Below are positions 16,913 through 25,907 of a stretch of DNA of 64,000 nucleotides, piece by piece; position 1 is the stretch's first letter; the number at the start of each line of letters is the position of its first letter. This DNA comes from SZUA-547 sp963669265 (lineage in GTDB: Bacteria > Pseudomonadota > Alphaproteobacteria > Rhodobacterales > Rhodobacteraceae), in NCBI GenBank assembly GCA_963669265.1, contig OY769916.1, positions 868,001 to 932,000 of the forward strand. The letters run 5' to 3'. The position numbers and the translations under genes were made by a program. The notes beneath the pieces were generated by a model. The model saw only the letters and a list, made by a program, of their open reading frames with translations. It had not been told where the DNA came from and ran no database searches.

Positions 16913-19911
16913 CCGTCCGCCTCTCCTATTTTCAGGCGCGCGTTTTCTGGATCATAGAACACTGTTTCGGAAACGGTCGCGGCCACGGTGCGATCGGGCA
17001 TCGGAATGTAGACGGTCTCTCCGATGCGCGCCCGTCCGCCGGCGAGGAGCGCAAGCGCGATCGGTCGCCCGACCGCGTCGGAGTCGTAGGAAGAGGTGAC
17101 ATGCCCAACCATCGTCATCGGCACCGGCTCATCCGCATCCAGCACGATCTGCGCGCCTTCTTCGAGCTTCGTGCGGTCTTCCGTCAAAAGGCCCACGAGC
17201 TGCTTCCGGCCCGCCGCGGTCAGGTCGGGCCGGGCCAGCCCGCGCATGCCTACGAAGTCCGGCTTCTTCTTCGCGACCGCCCAGCCGAGCCCAGCGTCGT
17301 CTGGCGTGACGGTGCCGTCGGTCTCTTGCCCGACAATGATATAGCCCTTTTCGGCCCGCAGCACGTGCATGGTCTCGGTTCCGTATGGCGTGAGGCCATA
17401 GGGTTGGCCTGCCTCCCACAGCGTCTCCCACACCGCGCGTCCCTGATGGGCGGCGACATTGACTTCAAAGCCGATCTCTCCGGTGAAGCTGACCCGGAAG
17501 AGGCGCGCCGACATTCCCGCCACCCGGCACTCCGCGCAGGCCATGTGCGGGAAATCCGCCTCGGTCAGGGTCGCCCCTTTGACCAGCGGCGCGAGAAGAG
17601 CCGCCGCTTTCGGGCCATTCAAGGCGATGGTGGACCATTGCTCGGTGGTGGAGGTCAGCCAGACGTCGAGATCCGACCATTCGGTCTGGAGATAATCCTC
17701 CATCATATTCAGCACGCGAGCCGCGCCACCCGTGGTGGTCGTCACATGGAAACGGTCCTGTGCGAGACGCCCGATCACCCCGTCATCCCGGATGTACCCG
17801 TCATCGCCCAGAAGCAGGCCATAGCGGCAACGCCCCGGCGCCAGTTTTGTCCAGGGGTTCGTGTACATCCGATTCATGAACTCGACCGCGTCGGGACCGA
17901 CGACCTCGATCTTGCCGAGGGTCGAGGCGTCAAAAATCCCCACGGCCGACCGCGTGGCCCGGCACTCGCGCGACACCGCCGCGTCCATATCCTCGCCGCC
18001 GACAGGGAAATACCGGGCGCGCCGCCACTGACCGACCGGCTCGAAGACCGCGCCCCGCTCGTCGGCCCACCCATCGATCTGCGTTTTGCGCGTGACCTCG
18101 AAATGCGCGCCCCTGTGATAGCCAGCGAACGCGCCGAACGTGGTCGGCGTATAGGGCGGGCGGAACGTGGTGAGGCCAACTTGCGGCTGCGGCTTGCCCA
18201 GCGCGTCCGCCGCGATGTTCAGGCCGTTGATGTTGGACATCTTCCCCTGATCGGTGGCCATGCCGTTCGTCGTGTAGCGCTTCACATGCTCGATGGATCT
18301 CATGCCCTCTCGCACGGCCAGCCGAAGATCCTTGGCGGTGACGTCATTCTGAAAATCAACGAACGCCTTGGCGCTGGACGGGTTCCGGTCCGTCGGCAGC
18401 TCCACATGGGAGACGCCAGCGCCGGGGCGGTCCGCATCCACGCCATGTCGTCTGGAAGTCCCCTGACCGCCCAGCGCGCGCGCCGCGGCGACGCCCTGCT
18501 CCGCGCCGTCGTTCAACGCCGCCTCAAGGCCCCAGAGACCGCGGCCCGCGCCCGCGATGACGCAATCTTCGGGCGTGTCGCCGGGCAGAAACGTCGTGCG
18601 CTCGTCATCCCACGCGAGCGAGCCCTTGGTGTGGGAAAAGAGGTGCAGGGTGGGCGTCCAGCCGCCCGACATCAGCACCGCGTCGCATGAGATTGTCTCG
18701 GCCAAACCCACGCGCCCGCCCGACACCCGGTTAACGCGCAGCGAGGAGACCCGCAGGCGGCCGGTCGTCGCCGTCGCCGTATGCGAAAGTTTGACGGGTA
18801 TGCCACGTTCCGACGCGCCGGCCAGCAACGCCGACTGAACATCCTCGCGCGTATCGACGATCGCGGCGACCTCAGCCCCCGCGTCGTGCAAGTCGAACGC
18901 GACGCTCCATGCGGAATCGTGACTGGTCAGCACGGCAGGCCGTTCCCCCACCAGCACGCCATAACGGTTGAGGAAGGTCTGGGCCGATCCCGCCAACATC
19001 ACCCCCGGCCGATCGTTTCCATCGAAGACCAGAGGCTTTTCGAGCGCTCCTTGAGCCAGCACGACTTGACCTGCGCGGACCCGCCACAGCCGCTCTCTGG
19101 GCGTGTCTGGCGGAAGGTCCGACAAGTGATCAGTCAGCCGCTGGCAGAGGCCGATCATGTTCTGATGATAGTATCCAATGGCCGTCGTACGGGTCATCAC
19201 TTTGACCCCCGCCGATTTCAGCGCCTCAACCTCGGCCGCAAGCCAATCCCAGGCGCTCTGGCCATCGATCACCGCATGGGGTTCCGATAATAGCGCGCCA
19301 CCAGCCTCGGCGTGCTCATCGACGAGCACCACCGACCGCCCCTCGCCCGACGCTGCGCGGGCGGCCGCAAGCCCGGCCGGTCCGCCGCCGACAACAAGCA
19401 CGTCGCAATGCAGATAACGCGAGGCGTAGGCGTCGGGATCTTCCTCAAGCGGCGGCTGCCCAAGCCCGGCCGCCCGCCGGATCAACGGCTCATAGAGCTT
19501 GTGCCAGAAGCTCTGCGGCCACTTGAACGTCTTGTAGTAGAATCCGGCCGAGAAAAGCATGTACCCCGCATCGGCCATGGCGCCGACATCGAATTTAAGG
19601 TTCGGATAGCGGTTCTGCGACGTGGCCTCCAACCCGTCGCGCAGCTCCTGCATCGTGGCGCGCGTATTGGGTTCGAATCGTCCCGGACCGCGCCGCGTAC
19701 CGATCAGGGCGTTCGGCTCCTCCGACCCGGCTGCGACCGGGCCGCGCGGACGGTGATATTTGAACGACCGGCCCATAAGGATCTCGCCATTGGCGATCAG
19801 CGCGGAGGCGACCGTGTCGCCCGCCTGTCCGGTGTAGGACCGGCCGTCGAAAGTGAACGGGATCGACCTGTTCGGATCGATCCGCCCGAGGCCTGGAACG
19901 CGCCGCGTCAT
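16909..19911 (-). CDS. soxA: Sarcosine oxidase alpha subunit
   Basis: 1000 residues, as in known SoxA. An N-terminal 2Fe-2S-ferredoxin-like region (FTFDGRSYTGQAGDTVASAL) is followed by an NAD(P)-binding FAD/Rossmann domain (CDVLVVGGGPAGLAAARA) and a C-terminal GcvT-type tetrahydrofolate domain (from about residue 610: TRSAVGIFDASTLGKIEV, then YGLLLGDDGYIRDDGVIGRL). The subunit binds NAD and folate and receives the formaldehyde made by SoxB. It overlaps soxD upstream and soxG downstream by four bases each, so the operon is tightly coupled. Confidence 0.96.
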   Translation of the reverse strand: MTRRVPGLGRIDPNRSIPFTFDGRSYTGQAGDTVASALIANGEILMGRSFKYHRPRGPVAAGSEEPNALIGTRRGPGRFEPNTRATMQELRDGLEATSQNRYPNLKFDVGAMADAGYMLFSAGFYYKTFKWPQSFWHKLYEPLIRRAAGLGQPPLEEDPDAYASRYLHCDVLVVGGGPAGLAAARAASGEGRSVVLVDEHAEAGGALLSEPHAVIDGQSAWDWLAAEVEALKSAGVKVMTRTTAIGYYHQNMIGLCQRLTDHLSDLPPDTPRERLWRVRAGQVVLAQGALEKPLVFDGNDRPGVMLAGSAQTFLNRYGVLVGERPAVLTSHDSAWSVAFDLHDAGAEVAAIVDTREDVQSALLAGASERGIPVKLSHTATATTGRLRVSSLRVNRVSGGRVGLAETISCDAVLMSGGWTPTLHLFSHTKGSLAWDDERTTFLPGDTPEDCVIAGAGRGLWGLEAALNDGAEQGVAAARALGGQGTSRRHGVDADRPGAGVSHVELPTDRNPSSAKAFVDFQNDVTAKDLRLAVREGMRSIEHVKRYTTNGMATDQGKMSNINGLNIAADALGKPQPQVGLTTFRPPYTPTTFGAFAGYHRGAHFEVTRKTQIDGWADERGAVFEPVGQWRRARYFPVGGEDMDAAVSRECRATRSAVGIFDASTLGKIEVVGPDAVEFMNRMYTNPWTKLAPGRCRYGLLLGDDGYIRDDGVIGRLAQDRFHVTTTTGGAARVLNMMEDYLQTEWSDLDVWLTSTTEQWSTIALNGPKAAALLAPLVKGATLTEADFPHMACAECRVAGMSARLFRVSFTGEIGFEVNVAAHQGRAVWETLWEAGQPYGLTPYGTETMHVLRAEKGYIIVGQETDGTVTPDDAGLGWAVAKKKPDFVGMRGLARPDLTAAGRKQLVGLLTEDRTKLEEGAQIVLDADEPVPMTMVGHVTSSYDSDAVGRPIALALLAGGRARIGETVYIPMPDRTVAATVSETVFYDPENARLKIGEADG

Positions 19912-20210
19912 GAGCCCGCCCCTTGCAGATCAGATAGGTCCGGGCGGGGCTCGCCCGCCTTATAGGTCGTCAGGAACCGGTCGCTCACCGTATCGCGCAC
20001 GGCGTTGAAAAAGCGCCCGCATCCGTGAACATGGCGCCAACGCTCGTAATGCGGGCCTTTCACATTGTTGCGGATGAAAAGGAACGTCTCCCATTCCTCA
20101 TCGGTTTGAGAGGAGGGATCGGCGACGCGCGTCACATGCGCCTCGCCCGCATAGGCGAACTCTTCCTCCGGCAGGGTTTCGTCGCAGTAAGGGCAGTGGA
20201 TCAAAAGCAT
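19908..20210 (-). CDS. soxD: Sarcosine oxidase delta subunit
   Basis: 100 residues from the ATG at 20210 (MLLIHCPYC), the conserved SoxD start; a frame from 20252 would overlap soxB and add a proline-rich tail. Zinc ligands are visible as HCPYCDET at the N-terminus and HVHGCGRFFN near residue 73, with FRN-like FLFIRNNVKGPHYERW between them. The subunit stabilises the SoxA-SoxB interface. It starts 10 bp after soxB. Confidence 0.93.
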   Translation of the reverse strand: MLLIHCPYCDETLPEEEFAYAGEAHVTRVADPSSQTDEEWETFLFIRNNVKGPHYERWRHVHGCGRFFNAVRDTVSDRFLTTYKAGEPRPDLSDLQGAGS

Positions 20211-20220
20211 GGTCTGGCCC

Positions 20221-21489
20221 TCAATGCGCAACGGCGGCGGCGGCCGCTTCATCGATCAGACGTCCGGTGCGAAAGCGCTCCATTGTGAACGGCGCGTTGA
20301 TCGGATGCGGTTCGTCTTTGGCGATGGTCCAGGCGAAGGTGTGCGCTGATCCCGGCGTCGCTTTGAACCCGCCCGTGCCCCAGCCGCAATTGACATAGAG
20401 GCCCGGAACCGGGGTCTTCGAAATGATCGCTGATCGATCAGGCGTCACATCAACGATGCCCCCCCATTTTCGCAGCATCCGCATCCTGTCGAAGATCGGG
20501 AAGATCTCGGTAATCGCGGCGATCGTGTGTTCGATCAGTGGAAGTCCGCCGCGTTGAGAATAGGAAGTGTATTGATCGGTTCCCGAGCCGATCACCAGCT
20601 CGCCCTTGTCGGACTGGCTGATATAGGCGTGAACCGCATTCGACATGACGACGCAGGGGAAAATCGGTTTCACCGGCTCCGAGACGAGAGCCTGCAGGGG
20701 ATAGCTTTCAATGGGAAGCCGCACCCCCGCCGTTTCCATAACCACGCTCGTATGGCCGGCCGCCGAAACGCCGACTTTCTTCGCGCCGATAAAGCCCTTG
20801 GCCGTCTCAACGCCGGCGACTGAGCCATCAGGGCGCCGCCGGATCGCCGTCACCGGGCAGTTCTGGATGATGTCGACGCCGCGCGCCGCCGCGCCGCGCG
20901 CATACCCCCAGGCGACGGCGTCGTGTCTGGCGGTGCCCGCCCGCTCCTGCAAGGCCCCGCCCAAGACTGGGTAGCGGGCCGAAGGTGAGATCGAGAGTGG
21001 AGGGCAATAGTCCTTGCACTCTTCCGGCGTCAGCCAACGATTATCGACGCCATTCAGCCGGTTGGCGTGGATGTGCCGGCTGAAGCTCTGCACGTCGTGA
21101 ACATTATGCGCCAGCATCAGCACACCCCGGCGCGAATACATGACGTTGTAGTTCAGCTCCTGGCTCAATCCCTCCCACAAGTCGACCGCGTGATCATAAA
21201 GCCGCGCGCTTTCGTCATAGAGATAATTGGAGCGGATGATCGTGGTGTTGCGGCCCGTATTGCCGCCGCCAAGCCACCCCTTCTCGACGACCGCGACGTT
21301 GGTGACCCCGTGCTGACTGGCGAGGTAATAGGCCGCTCCGAGACCGTGACCGCCCGCCCCGACGATGATGACGTCATACTCTTTGCGGGGTTCGCATTCC
21401 GGCCACTGCTCGGTCCATCCCTTTTGGCCGGTCAGGGCGTTCTTCAAAAGCGTGAAAGCGTTAAAATGCGTCACGGTGCGTATTTCCAT
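20221..21489 (-). CDS. soxB: Sarcosine oxidase beta subunit
   Basis: 422 residues. It has an FAD dinucleotide-binding motif (YDVIIVGAGGHGLGAAYYLA) and SoxB features VVEKGWLGGGNTGRNTTIIR and RKWGGIVDVTPDRSAIISKT, ending with NCGWGTGGFKATPGSAHTFA. SoxB carries the FAD that oxidises sarcosine and the covalent FMN that passes electrons to oxygen. It is the first sox gene, 83 bp after the dimethylglycine dehydrogenase-like gene, and is probably in the same transcript. Confidence 0.96.
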   Translation of the reverse strand: MEIRTVTHFNAFTLLKNALTGQKGWTEQWPECEPRKEYDVIIVGAGGHGLGAAYYLASQHGVTNVAVVEKGWLGGGNTGRNTTIIRSNYLYDESARLYDHAVDLWEGLSQELNYNVMYSRRGVLMLAHNVHDVQSFSRHIHANRLNGVDNRWLTPEECKDYCPPLSISPSARYPVLGGALQERAGTARHDAVAWGYARGAAARGVDIIQNCPVTAIRRRPDGSVAGVETAKGFIGAKKVGVSAAGHTSVVMETAGVRLPIESYPLQALVSEPVKPIFPCVVMSNAVHAYISQSDKGELVIGSGTDQYTSYSQRGGLPLIEHTIAAITEIFPIFDRMRMLRKWGGIVDVTPDRSAIISKTPVPGLYVNCGWGTGGFKATPGSAHTFAWTIAKDEPHPINAPFTMERFRTGRLIDEAAAAAVAH

Positions 21490-21572
21490 TTCGCGCTGTC
21501 GTTGGCGGAGGCGTCGCCGCGCGCAGGTTTCATCGAAGGCTCATACCCGGCCAAACTGGCACGCTGCGCATG

Positions 21573-24134
21573 CTAGCTGCGCGGTTTCAGGTTCTCCGGA
21601 TCGTAAAGCGGTTCATAGCCCACACCCACCACTTCGACCGGATAAATCTCATCGAAATAGGACACGTTGAGCGTCCGCCCTTTCTGACAATACGCCCATG
21701 GCAGATAGGCCAGCGCGATGTTCTTGCCGATCGTCGGTCCATAGGCGATCGAAGTCGTATAGGACCGCCGACCAAGCTCATCGACGAGCGTCTCTCCGGT
21801 TTCAGGATCCATCACCGGCAGGGTTCCCACCGGATAGCGCGCGACCCCCAGACGATCGGTGTTTTCCTGCATCACGAGCGTACAGAGCATGGCCGGCTGA
21901 TGATCTCTCGCCCGGTATTCCAGATGCTTCGCCTTGCCGCGAAAGTCCGCGTCCTTGACTTTCGGGCGCGCCAGATCGGCCTCATAGAGGTTGTACTGCG
22001 TCAGCAGGTCCGCGTTCTGAAGTCTCAGCGATTTCTCCAGTCGCCGTGAGTTCGCGTAGGTCTCAACACCGACCGCCGTTGCCCCTGTCTCACGCAACGC
22101 GTCCCAAACGGCGAGGCCGTCGCCATAGGTCATGTGCAGCTCCCACCCCTGCTCGCCGACATAGGAAATGCGGAAGGCCGACACGGGCTTGCCCGCGATC
22201 TGGATTTCGCGGATGGCCGCGAAGGGGAAGTTTTCGGGATCCAGCAAATCCGGATCGTGAACGACTTTCTTGAGCGTCGCGCGCGCGTTCGGCCCCCAGA
22301 TGCCGATGGTCACGTTCTCGTCGGTCACGTCGGTAATGCTGACGTCGAACCCTTTATCCTCCGCCACTCGGCGCATGTACTGCAAATCGCGCGGCCCGGC
22401 GTCCGCTCCGTTCACGAGGCGGCAGCGGTCGGCCATTCTGAAGACGGTAAAATCGGCGCGCACCATGCCCTGATCATCGAGGAAGTGAGTGTATATGCCC
22501 TTCCCGATATTCCCGTCGCCCCCGATGCGGGCCGCCGAAAGCCACTCCATGAACGCGAGATGGTCCGGGCCGGTGATGTCGCTAATATGGAAGTGCGACA
22601 GGTTGATGATGCCACAATCATCGCTCAGGTGCAGCTGCTCGGCGTTCGACACGCGCCAGAAATGGCGATTGTCCCATTCATTTTCGCGAAGCGGCGCGCG
22701 GCCGCCGTATTTCTCCAGAAGATGCTCGTTGGCGGCGTAACCATGGGCGCGCTCCCAACCGCCCAGTTCCATGAAGTGCCCGCCGAGCTCCTTTTCCCGC
22801 TCCCAAAAGGGCGAGCGGCGAATGTTTCGCCCCGAAGCGAAAGGCTCCCTGGGATGCACCGGCGGATTGTAGATCTTCATCGCCGTTTCCTCGCAACGGC
22901 CGTGAATGAAGCCCTCGTCCAGCTGGTGCGCGTAGAACCGCGAGAAGTCGATCGAGTTGTGATCGATTTCGGTTCGCTCATCCGTCATCCAGTCGACGAG
23001 CAGTTTGGCCATGCCGGGCCCGTCCTTGACCCAGATGCCGACCGCGTACCAGAGGCCGCGAAGCTTTTGGCTTTCGCCGATCGAAGGCCCACCATCTGCC
23101 GACGTCTGCAGCAAGCCATTGAAGGAATGATCTTCCCGATAGCCCAGATCTGCGAGGATCGGCGTCAACTCCATCGCGCGCTCGAGAGGCTCGATGACGT
23201 CCACCAGATCAAGATCACGCTGCGAGGGAGATAACCGGGCCTCGTGTTTCGACAACAGATCGCGGGGATGAACGAGGCGCGGGGATTTCTCATAATAATA
23301 GCCCCATTCGATCTGTCCGCCCTCCGACGTCTTGGGATCGCCGGTGTCGCGCATATAGGCGGAATTGCCCTGATCGCGGAGCAGCGGGAAGCCAATCTCC
23401 TTTCCGGTTCCGTCGAATTCAGCATAAGGACCAAAGAAGGTCAGGGGGTGGTCCACGGGCATGAGCGGCAGATCTTCGCCGGCCATTTCTGCGATAAGGC
23501 GCCCCCAAAGCCCGGCGCAAACCACTACATAGTCCGCCATGATCGTGCCGCGTTCGGTCACAACGCCTGTGATCCGCGCCCCCTCGATGACCAGCGAGAG
23601 AGCGGCGGTGTTCGGCACCGCGCGCAGCTTGCCGCTCGCCACCGCCTTGTCGATCAGCTCCCCCGCCACCGCTTGGGAGCGGGGCGTGACAAGACCGGCG
23701 TCGGGGTCCCACAAGGCGCCCTGTATCTGATCTTCCTCAAGAAGAGGAAATTTCTCCTTCGCCTCCGACGGTGAGATCATTGCCGCGCGTGTTCCGAACG
23801 CGCGGCCCGAATCCACCTTGCGGCGCAGCTCGGCCATTCGCTCATCATCGCCGACCCGCGCGACCTCGAGGCCGCCGATCCGGGCGTAGTGACCCAGGCT
23901 CTCGTAGAAATCGACCGAATAGAGAGTGGTCCAGCAACTCAGCAGATCGTGGCTCGTGCAATAGCAGAAATCCGACGCATGGGCGGTGGAGCCCACGTCA
24001 GTCGGAATGCCCGACGTATCAATGCCGACAATGTCGTCCCAACCGCGCCCGACCAGATGATGCGCGACGGACGCGCCGACGATCCCGCCAAGACCGACGA
24101 TGACCACCCTCGCCCTATCCGGTAGCGCCGCCAT
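21573..24134 (-). CDS. Dimethylglycine dehydrogenase-like FAD/GcvT fusion protein
   Basis: 853 residues, close to mitochondrial dimethylglycine and sarcosine dehydrogenases. An N-terminal FAD-dependent oxidoreductase domain (VVIVGLGGIVGASVAHHLVG, then GSTAHASDF with the histidine that often binds FAD covalently) is followed by a linker FAO domain and a C-terminal GcvT aminomethyltransferase domain (VGEQGWELHMTYGDGLAVWD). It would demethylate dimethylglycine to sarcosine and hand the C1 unit to tetrahydrofolate. It leads the leftward operon with soxBDAG, which would take sarcosine to glycine. Sarcosine dehydrogenase or another N-methyl amino acid oxidase is an alternative. Confidence 0.87.
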   Translation of the reverse strand: MAALPDRARVVIVGLGGIVGASVAHHLVGRGWDDIVGIDTSGIPTDVGSTAHASDFCYCTSHDLLSCWTTLYSVDFYESLGHYARIGGLEVARVGDDERMAELRRKVDSGRAFGTRAAMISPSEAKEKFPLLEEDQIQGALWDPDAGLVTPRSQAVAGELIDKAVASGKLRAVPNTAALSLVIEGARITGVVTERGTIMADYVVVCAGLWGRLIAEMAGEDLPLMPVDHPLTFFGPYAEFDGTGKEIGFPLLRDQGNSAYMRDTGDPKTSEGGQIEWGYYYEKSPRLVHPRDLLSKHEARLSPSQRDLDLVDVIEPLERAMELTPILADLGYREDHSFNGLLQTSADGGPSIGESQKLRGLWYAVGIWVKDGPGMAKLLVDWMTDERTEIDHNSIDFSRFYAHQLDEGFIHGRCEETAMKIYNPPVHPREPFASGRNIRRSPFWEREKELGGHFMELGGWERAHGYAANEHLLEKYGGRAPLRENEWDNRHFWRVSNAEQLHLSDDCGIINLSHFHISDITGPDHLAFMEWLSAARIGGDGNIGKGIYTHFLDDQGMVRADFTVFRMADRCRLVNGADAGPRDLQYMRRVAEDKGFDVSITDVTDENVTIGIWGPNARATLKKVVHDPDLLDPENFPFAAIREIQIAGKPVSAFRISYVGEQGWELHMTYGDGLAVWDALRETGATAVGVETYANSRRLEKSLRLQNADLLTQYNLYEADLARPKVKDADFRGKAKHLEYRARDHQPAMLCTLVMQENTDRLGVARYPVGTLPVMDPETGETLVDELGRRSYTTSIAYGPTIGKNIALAYLPWAYCQKGRTLNVSYFDEIYPVEVVGVGYEPLYDPENLKPRS

Positions 24135-24286
24135 GCCCTGTCCCCTCCATACTGGCGATGGTCGCGCGCGTGTGGCGTGTCCGCGACCACTCGATCAATG
24201 TTTTGCAGTATTGCGACAAGAAGCGGCGCAATTATAGGATAATCGCGTCAAAGCGAGAAGATTGTAGCGACAGGGAGCGATCGCGA

Positions 24287-25324
24287 ATGGGCCACGGCGT
24301 GTCCTCTACCGCCAAACGGGATCTCCCTTCGCGCCGCGCGCCCGGCGTACGCCTGTCGGTCGGCTTCATCCTCGCCCGCCGGTTCACGCTTTGCGCCTTC
24401 GCGAATTTCGTCGATGTCCTGCGACTCGCCGCGGATGAAGGCGACCGCAGTCGCCCCATCCTCTGCGATTGGGCGGTGCTGTCGGACAAGATGGATGACG
24501 TCCCCTCCAGCAGCGGCGTGGCCGTGCAGCCGACCGAACGGCTCGGCGATCCGTCGCGCTTCGACTATATCGTGGTGGTCGGGGGCCTGATGGACGAGGC
24601 GCCGTTCCTGAACCCGGCGTACACGCGCTATCTTCACCGCGCGGCGGAGATGGGCGTGCCGCTCGTCGGCGTCTGCACTGGAGTGTTTCTGCTGCACGCT
24701 GCAGGCCTTCTCGACGGGTACCGGTGCTGCGTCAGCTGGTTTCACCACGCCGATTTCCTGGACCAGTTCGATGGGCTCGATCCCGTCGCGGACCAGATCT
24801 TCGTCGTGGACCGCGACCGCCTCACATGCTCGGGCGGCGCAAGCTCGGCCCATCTGGCGGCCTATCTCGTGGGCGAACATATCGGCCGCACGTCGGCCAG
24901 CAAGAGCCTTCACATCATGATCATCGACGGCCAGTTTCAGCCGGAGAAGCCCCAGCCCGGTGTCCCCCTCGACATCCAGACCGACGACCCACTGGTCCAG
25001 CGGATCCTTCTGATCATGCAGCAGAATATCGACGCGCCGCTGACGATCGAAGAGATCGCCCAACGCGTTGGCCACAGCAAGCGGCGCATTGAGCGGCGGT
25101 TTCGGTCGGCGCTGAATATCTCGCCACAGGCGGCCTTTTTGAAGATCAGGCTCGCGCTCGCGCATCATCTCCTGCGGACGAGCGCCCGGTCCGTGGCCGA
25201 AATCGCCATCGATTGCGGCTTCTGCGACTCCTCGCATCTGAGTCGCGTGTTCCGCCGCCACTTCGGCGCCACGCCTCAGGCCTTGCGAAAGGCGGAGGGG
25301 TTAGAAGAATTGGAAACAGGCTGA
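24287..25324 (+). CDS. GlxA/GbdR-like AraC-family regulator with amidotransferase-like domain
   Basis: 346 residues from the ATG at 24287, which has a GGGAG site; the frame is open to 24158 but that would run into the divergent promoter. The N-terminal class I glutamine amidotransferase-like (DJ-1/PfpI) domain has YIVVVGGLMDEAPFL and the nucleophile-elbow-like VPLVGVCTGVFLLHAAGLLD. The C-terminal AraC DNA-binding domain has two helix-turn-helix units (IEEIAQRVGHSKRRIERRFR and VAEIAIDCGFCDSSHLSRVF). GbdR in Pseudomonas has this design and senses glycine betaine or dimethylglycine to activate catabolism. The divergent position to the dimethylglycine/sarcosine operon supports that role. Confidence 0.9.
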   Translation: MGHGVSSTAKRDLPSRRAPGVRLSVGFILARRFTLCAFANFVDVLRLAADEGDRSRPILCDWAVLSDKMDDVPSSSGVAVQPTERLGDPSRFDYIVVVGGLMDEAPFLNPAYTRYLHRAAEMGVPLVGVCTGVFLLHAAGLLDGYRCCVSWFHHADFLDQFDGLDPVADQIFVVDRDRLTCSGGASSAHLAAYLVGEHIGRTSASKSLHIMIIDGQFQPEKPQPGVPLDIQTDDPLVQRILLIMQQNIDAPLTIEEIAQRVGHSKRRIERRFRSALNISPQAAFLKIRLALAHHLLRTSARSVAEIAIDCGFCDSSHLSRVFRRHFGATPQALRKAEGLEELETG

Positions 25325-25907
25325 ATTCGCCAGCGAGCGCGGGACTGCTAACAGAGCGAAAGCTATTCAATCTATGAGTGGGCACAACGATGCCGTTCTC
25401 AATTAGATTCGGTTTTTTTGGGGGGAAGGGACAATCTTCCACATTCGACTGCCGCCCTTCAAATCAGTCAGAATAGTTGGAATCAATATCGTCGCAGTTG
25501 TGCGTTTGCTATGGACTCTCGGCACCCTGCAAACGACAGCCTTTCGTGCAATTTTCTGATGTGGCCAAGGTTGGAAGTTTAATGGATCTTTTAGCAATTC
25601 GCATTGCGGAAACGGGCTGAGTTCGTCAAGTCCTTCCATCTCTTTGAGGGGTGCTGGATGAAGTCGGACTCGTCTCTAATTGCCGGGAAAGGCGGGAACT
25701 TAGGCGAAACAAAGACGCCACCACTCAGGAAGCGCGGCGGTTCGGGACCTCTTTAAAACGCATCTGCTGGTGGCCCTCCCAGCCTCAAGCCGATTTCCTG
25801 CGAAAGCGTCCGTCAATTGGCTCCGCCATACTCGGCGAGAGTCGAGTTCGCCTTCTCGCGCATAACCGCTGAACGCGCCGCGAACCCCGGATGGGAAGTT
25901 AACTGCC
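25325..25907. other. Intergenic stretch with a possible decayed IS end
   Basis: 580 bp with no convincing gene. At about 25390-25434 the sequence resembles the outer end of the IS407-type elements found at 38289, 58857 and 35115 (GGGGGGAAGGGACAAT versus GGGGGGAAGGACAAT), suggesting an old insertion scar. The remaining frames (25403-25639 reverse; 25651-25872 forward) show no family features. Confidence 0.35.

Noticed and set aside
17101..18690. 529-codon forward frame opposite soxA
   Set aside because: Antisense shadow of soxA in GC-rich DNA; rich in Arg and His with no domain.
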